Assembly (NCBI GenBank): GCA_016936455.1
Contig: JAFGXV010000021.1
Coordinates: 1-54,801, forward strand
Direction: 5' to 3'
Source: Desulfuromonadaceae bacterium
GTDB lineage: Bacteria; Desulfobacterota; Desulfuromonadia; Desulfuromonadales; Desulfuromonadaceae
DNA: 54,801 nt
Part shown: positions 52,369 to 54,801 of the stretch, piece by piece
Numbering within the stretch: the first letter of the stretch is position 1
Layout: each line of letters opens with the position of its first letter
The notes under the pieces: generated by a model
What the model saw: the letters and a program-made list of their open reading frames with translations, nothing else
The model's database searches: none
What the model was told of the DNA's origin: nothing
Position numbers and translations under genes: made by a program

Positions 52369-53532
52369 ATGACGATGATGAAACCCGTTTACATTGTGCA
52401 TTGCGCCGCGGTGACGCCCTTGGGCGACACCCTTGACACCACTTGGCAGGCGCTGAATGCGAGCCGCTCGGCCATCGGACCGCTGGAGCGCTTTGCCACG
52501 AAATCCTACGTGACGTCGCTGGCCGCCACCATTCCTGTTTTGGAAGCTCGCGATGGCTCGCTGCTTTACGACCTGCTGGAGCGCCTGCTGCTGCAGCTGC
52601 CCGCGCTGCCGCAGGACTGCCGCTTGCTCACGGCTACCACCAAGGGACCGATTGATCTGCTGGAGCAGGCCTGCCGCACGACGCCATCACCCGCTCTGAC
52701 CCCTGCCATGCTGCCCGAAGCCATGACCGGCTGGCTGCAGCAACGGCTGGGACTGGCGGGTGAGGCACGCAATATCAATGCCGCCTGCGCCTCGTCCACC
52801 GCCGCGCTGGCCCAGGCCGCGGCCAGCATCGGCGCCGGGTTGGCCGATACGGTGCTGGTGTGCTGCGCCGATCTGGTCAGCGAATTCGTCTTTTCCGGCT
52901 TTTCCGCGCTGCAGGCTTTGTCGCCGGCGGCGGCTCGGCCCTTTGATCCAGGTCGTCAGGGCCTGACCCTCGGCGAGGCTGCGGCCTCGCTGCTGCTGAT
53001 GAGCGAAGAGGCGGTTGCACGCAGCGGCCTGACACCCCTGGCCCGGCTGTGCGGTTGGGGCGCGGCCAACGACGCCAATCACATCACCGCGCCGGCGCGC
53101 GACGGCTGTGGGTTGATCGAGGCTATCGGCCAATGCCTCGCTCGGGCGCGACAACCCCTGGAGGCCGTCGCCGCCATCAGTGCCCACGGCACCGGCACCG
53201 TCTATAACGATGCCATGGAGATCACGGCCTTTCGCGCGTTGTGGGGGGAGCTGGTGCCACCGTTTAACTCCATCAAGGGGGCCGTCGGCCATACCCTCGG
53301 CGCCGCCGGCGGGCTGGAAGCGGCCCTGGCCGTTTTGTCCCTGCAGCACGCTCAATTGCCTCCCACCGTTGGCTTGCAGGCGGCGGAGCAAACCGTGAGC
53401 AGTATGGTCATGTCCCGGGTACAGAAGGTCGGCGGTGATCTGATATTGTCGACCAATTCCGGTTTTGGCGGGGTCAATGCCGCCATTGCCATCAGCCGGG
53501 TTGAACCCCTGGTAACAGGGGGGAACGCATGA
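52369..53532 (+). CDS. Beta-ketoacyl-ACP synthase, third KS of APE-like cluster
   Basis: A 387-residue KS with intact Cys (INAACASSTAALA), His (SAHGTGTVYNDA) and second His (GAVGHTLGAAGG). It overlaps the short CLF-like gene by 4 bases, so these two may form a KS-CLF pair, as in aryl-polyene synthases. The start (52369, or the internal ATGs at 52375 and 52378) is not resolved. Confidence 0.9.
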   Translation: MTMMKPVYIVHCAAVTPLGDTLDTTWQALNASRSAIGPLERFATKSYVTSLAATIPVLEARDGSLLYDLLERLLLQLPALPQDCRLLTATTKGPIDLLEQACRTTPSPALTPAMLPEAMTGWLQQRLGLAGEARNINAACASSTAALAQAAASIGAGLADTVLVCCADLVSEFVFSGFSALQALSPAAARPFDPGRQGLTLGEAAASLLLMSEEAVARSGLTPLARLCGWGAANDANHITAPARDGCGLIEAIGQCLARARQPLEAVAAISAHGTGTVYNDAMEITAFRALWGELVPPFNSIKGAVGHTLGAAGGLEAALAVLSLQHAQLPPTVGLQAAEQTVSSMVMSRVQKVGGDLILSTNSGFGGVNAAIAISRVEPLVTGGNA

Positions 53533-54251
53533 AAACCATGGCAGCCCTTCTCGGCGGCGGCTGGGTGTGCAGCAGCGGTTTTGGCACCCTGAGTCAGGCG
53601 GTGCCCGCGTTTACGGTCGGTGCGCTGCCACAGATTCAGCGGCAGGATCTGTTTGCCGCGCCGGACCGCCGTTTCGGCCGCATGGATCCGTTTTCGCGGC
53701 TCGGTCTGACCGGCATAACCCTGGCGCTGAAGGATGCGGCTCTCGATCAGGACGTGAAAGAGGTCGGCAAACGGCGCATCGCCCTGGTGGCCGAGACCTG
53801 TGGCGGCTGTCTGGAGACCGATCGCGACTATTTTGCCACCGTGGTGCCGGAGCAGGGCGCGCTGGCCAGTCCACAGCTGTTTGCCTACACCCTGTCCAAC
53901 ACCTTTCTCGGTGAGGTGGCGCTGCGTTTCGGCCTCACCGGCCGGGCCGAGGTGCTGAACAGCACCGGCGGAAACGGCCTGTGCGCGTTGCGCCATGCCC
54001 TGGAATGGCTGCTCACCGGCGAGGAAACCATCGTGGTGGCCGGTTTGTGCGATGTGACCGACTGGGGCGCACTGGCTGCGCCGGGTGCGCTGTTTCTGGT
54101 GCTGACGAATGCAGAAGCGGGAGATGAAAGAGCTGGCCTTTGTCTGGAAAACGATGCCTTGAAATGGGGCGGGCATCCCCTGGCGTCCGTCAATGATCTT
54201 CTTCGGCTGCTGCGCGAAGGGGAATCGGTAGATATCACGACATTGTCATAG
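53529..54251 (+). CDS. Short KS-like chain-length-factor protein without catalytic Cys
   Basis: A 240-residue protein that covers only the N-terminal half of a KS. The active-site region reads LNSTGGNGLCALR: Thr stands where KS have Cys, and no His-containing C-terminal half exists. This matches the short 'beta-ketoacyl synthase chain length factor' proteins of aryl-polyene clusters. It would pair with the KS just upstream and set chain length. It overlaps that gene by 4 bases. Confidence 0.82.
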   Translation: MKTMAALLGGGWVCSSGFGTLSQAVPAFTVGALPQIQRQDLFAAPDRRFGRMDPFSRLGLTGITLALKDAALDQDVKEVGKRRIALVAETCGGCLETDRDYFATVVPEQGALASPQLFAYTLSNTFLGEVALRFGLTGRAEVLNSTGGNGLCALRHALEWLLTGEETIVVAGLCDVTDWGALAAPGALFLVLTNAEAGDERAGLCLENDALKWGGHPLASVNDLLRLLREGESVDITTLS

Positions 54252-54266
54252 AAGGAGTACGGTTAC

Positions 54267-54801
54267 ATGAAATTAAAACTGGTCTATCCCCGCTGGGCGA
54301 AGCTGGAACGCCAGACCGAATTTCACCTGCCGCCGCACGGGCCGGTGGTGTTCGCGGCTACGGTGCCGGAGGACGTGGATATCAGCTTTACCGATGAGAA
54401 TGTCCAGACCCTCGACTTTGATGAGCCGGCCGATCTGGTGGCGTTGTCGGTGATGCTGACCTGTCAGCTGCCGCGGGCGTTTGAGATCGCCGCCGAGTAC
54501 CGTCAGCGCGGTAAGACCGTGATTTTCGGCGGCATTGCCACCATGCTGCATGGCGAGGAAGTGGCGCAGCATGCTGACAGCGTCTTCCTCGGCGAGGCCG
54601 AGGGGCGCACAGCCCAGGTGCTGGAAGACTTCCGTAACGGCAAGCTGAAACCGGTCTACAACTACATGCAGCAGCACCCACCCATCGAGAGCGTAGGCAC
54701 GGCGCGGCGCGATATTCTCGATCGCGAGCTGTACAACTACCGCGGGGTGCAGATGCTGGATCTGGTTCATGCCTCGCGCGGCTGCCGTTTCAAATGTTTT
54801 C
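54267..54801 (+). CDS. B12-binding radical SAM protein (N-terminal part, runs off window)
   Basis: The first 178 residues of a larger protein. A B12-binding-like Rossmann domain fills them (LVYPRWAKLERQT at the start, DLVALSVMLTCQLPRAFEIA, KTVIFGGIATMLHG). The radical SAM cysteines begin at the window edge in ASRGCRFKC. GAAGGAG precedes the ATG at 54267. B12-radical SAM enzymes methylate or rearrange unactivated carbons, so it may tailor the chain. I do not regard it as a usual part of an aryl-polyene operon. The reaction is unknown. Confidence 0.85.
   Translation, partial: MKLKLVYPRWAKLERQTEFHLPPHGPVVFAATVPEDVDISFTDENVQTLDFDEPADLVALSVMLTCQLPRAFEIAAEYRQRGKTVIFGGIATMLHGEEVAQHADSVFLGEAEGRTAQVLEDFRNGKLKPVYNYMQQHPPIESVGTARRDILDRELYNYRGVQMLDLVHASRGCRFKCF

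Overview
The window looks like chromosomal DNA of a Gram-negative deltaproteobacterium of the Desulfuromonadales type. This is inferred from the gene families: a large NAD-dependent glutamate dehydrogenase, an RseC-type protein, a candidate futalosine-pathway amidohydrolase, FadL- and TolC-type outer-membrane proteins, an LPS-type envelope with LolA/MMPL functions, and the tmRNA tag. No ribosomal RNA or other species marker is present, so the assignment is tentative.

Layout. (1) 1-7414: the C-terminal part of a giant type I-secreted adhesin built of about 89-residue cadherin/Ig-like repeats, a small conserved companion gene, a LapD-like c-di-GMP receptor, a LapG-like periplasmic protease and a TolC-family outer-membrane protein. 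Together they form a Lap-type system in which c-di-GMP controls whether the adhesin stays on the surface. (2) 7624-16671: core metabolism, namely large glutamate dehydrogenase, panB, panC, an amidohydrolase (possible aminodeoxyfutalosine deaminase), an RseC-like membrane protein and smpB. (3) 16736-17090: tmRNA (ssrA). (4) About 17.1-28.95 kb: an integrated element of about 11.9 kb at the ssrA 3' end. It carries a tyrosine integrase, RadC-like protein, an unknown AT-richer gene, AlpA-like regulator, primase, DUF3987 helicase-like protein, small phage proteins, a nuclease, Gp157, and both terminase subunits, but no portal, capsid, tail or lysis gene. It is either a phage-satellite-like element or a prophage that lost its structural genes. 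A 12-base repeat shared by both ends supports the limits. (5) 29.2-32.2 kb: a possible variable stretch with a Ca2+/Na+ antiporter-like protein, a methyltransferase and a DUF429-like protein. (6) 32.3-38.3 kb: coaD-rsmD-yhbY on the minus strand, then an AcuC-like deacetylase with an unknown partner, a 34-residue membrane peptide, a FadL-like porin and a TrmJ-like methyltransferase.

(7) 38435 to the window end: one tightly packed plus-strand operon of at least 17 genes that resembles an aryl-polyene (APE) type polyketide/fatty-acid pathway. It has a ketoreductase, three intact ketosynthases, a short Cys-less chain-length-factor-like protein, an ACP, two hotdog dehydratases, a thioesterase, a PaaK-like adenylating ligase, an aromatic amino acid ammonia-lyase, a lysophospholipid-type acyltransferase, and a LolA/MMPL/DUF3261-lipoprotein export trio. 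It also contains a CrtI/RetSat-like FAD oxidoreductase and, at the edge, a B12-binding radical SAM protein, which I do not regard as core APE genes.

How they fit: ammonia-lyase and ligase would supply an aryl starter; the KS/KR/DH set would extend it into a conjugated chain on the ACP; the acyltransferase and export trio would place the lipid in the outer membrane; the FAD enzyme and B12-radical SAM enzyme would tailor it. The product cannot be read from the sequence.
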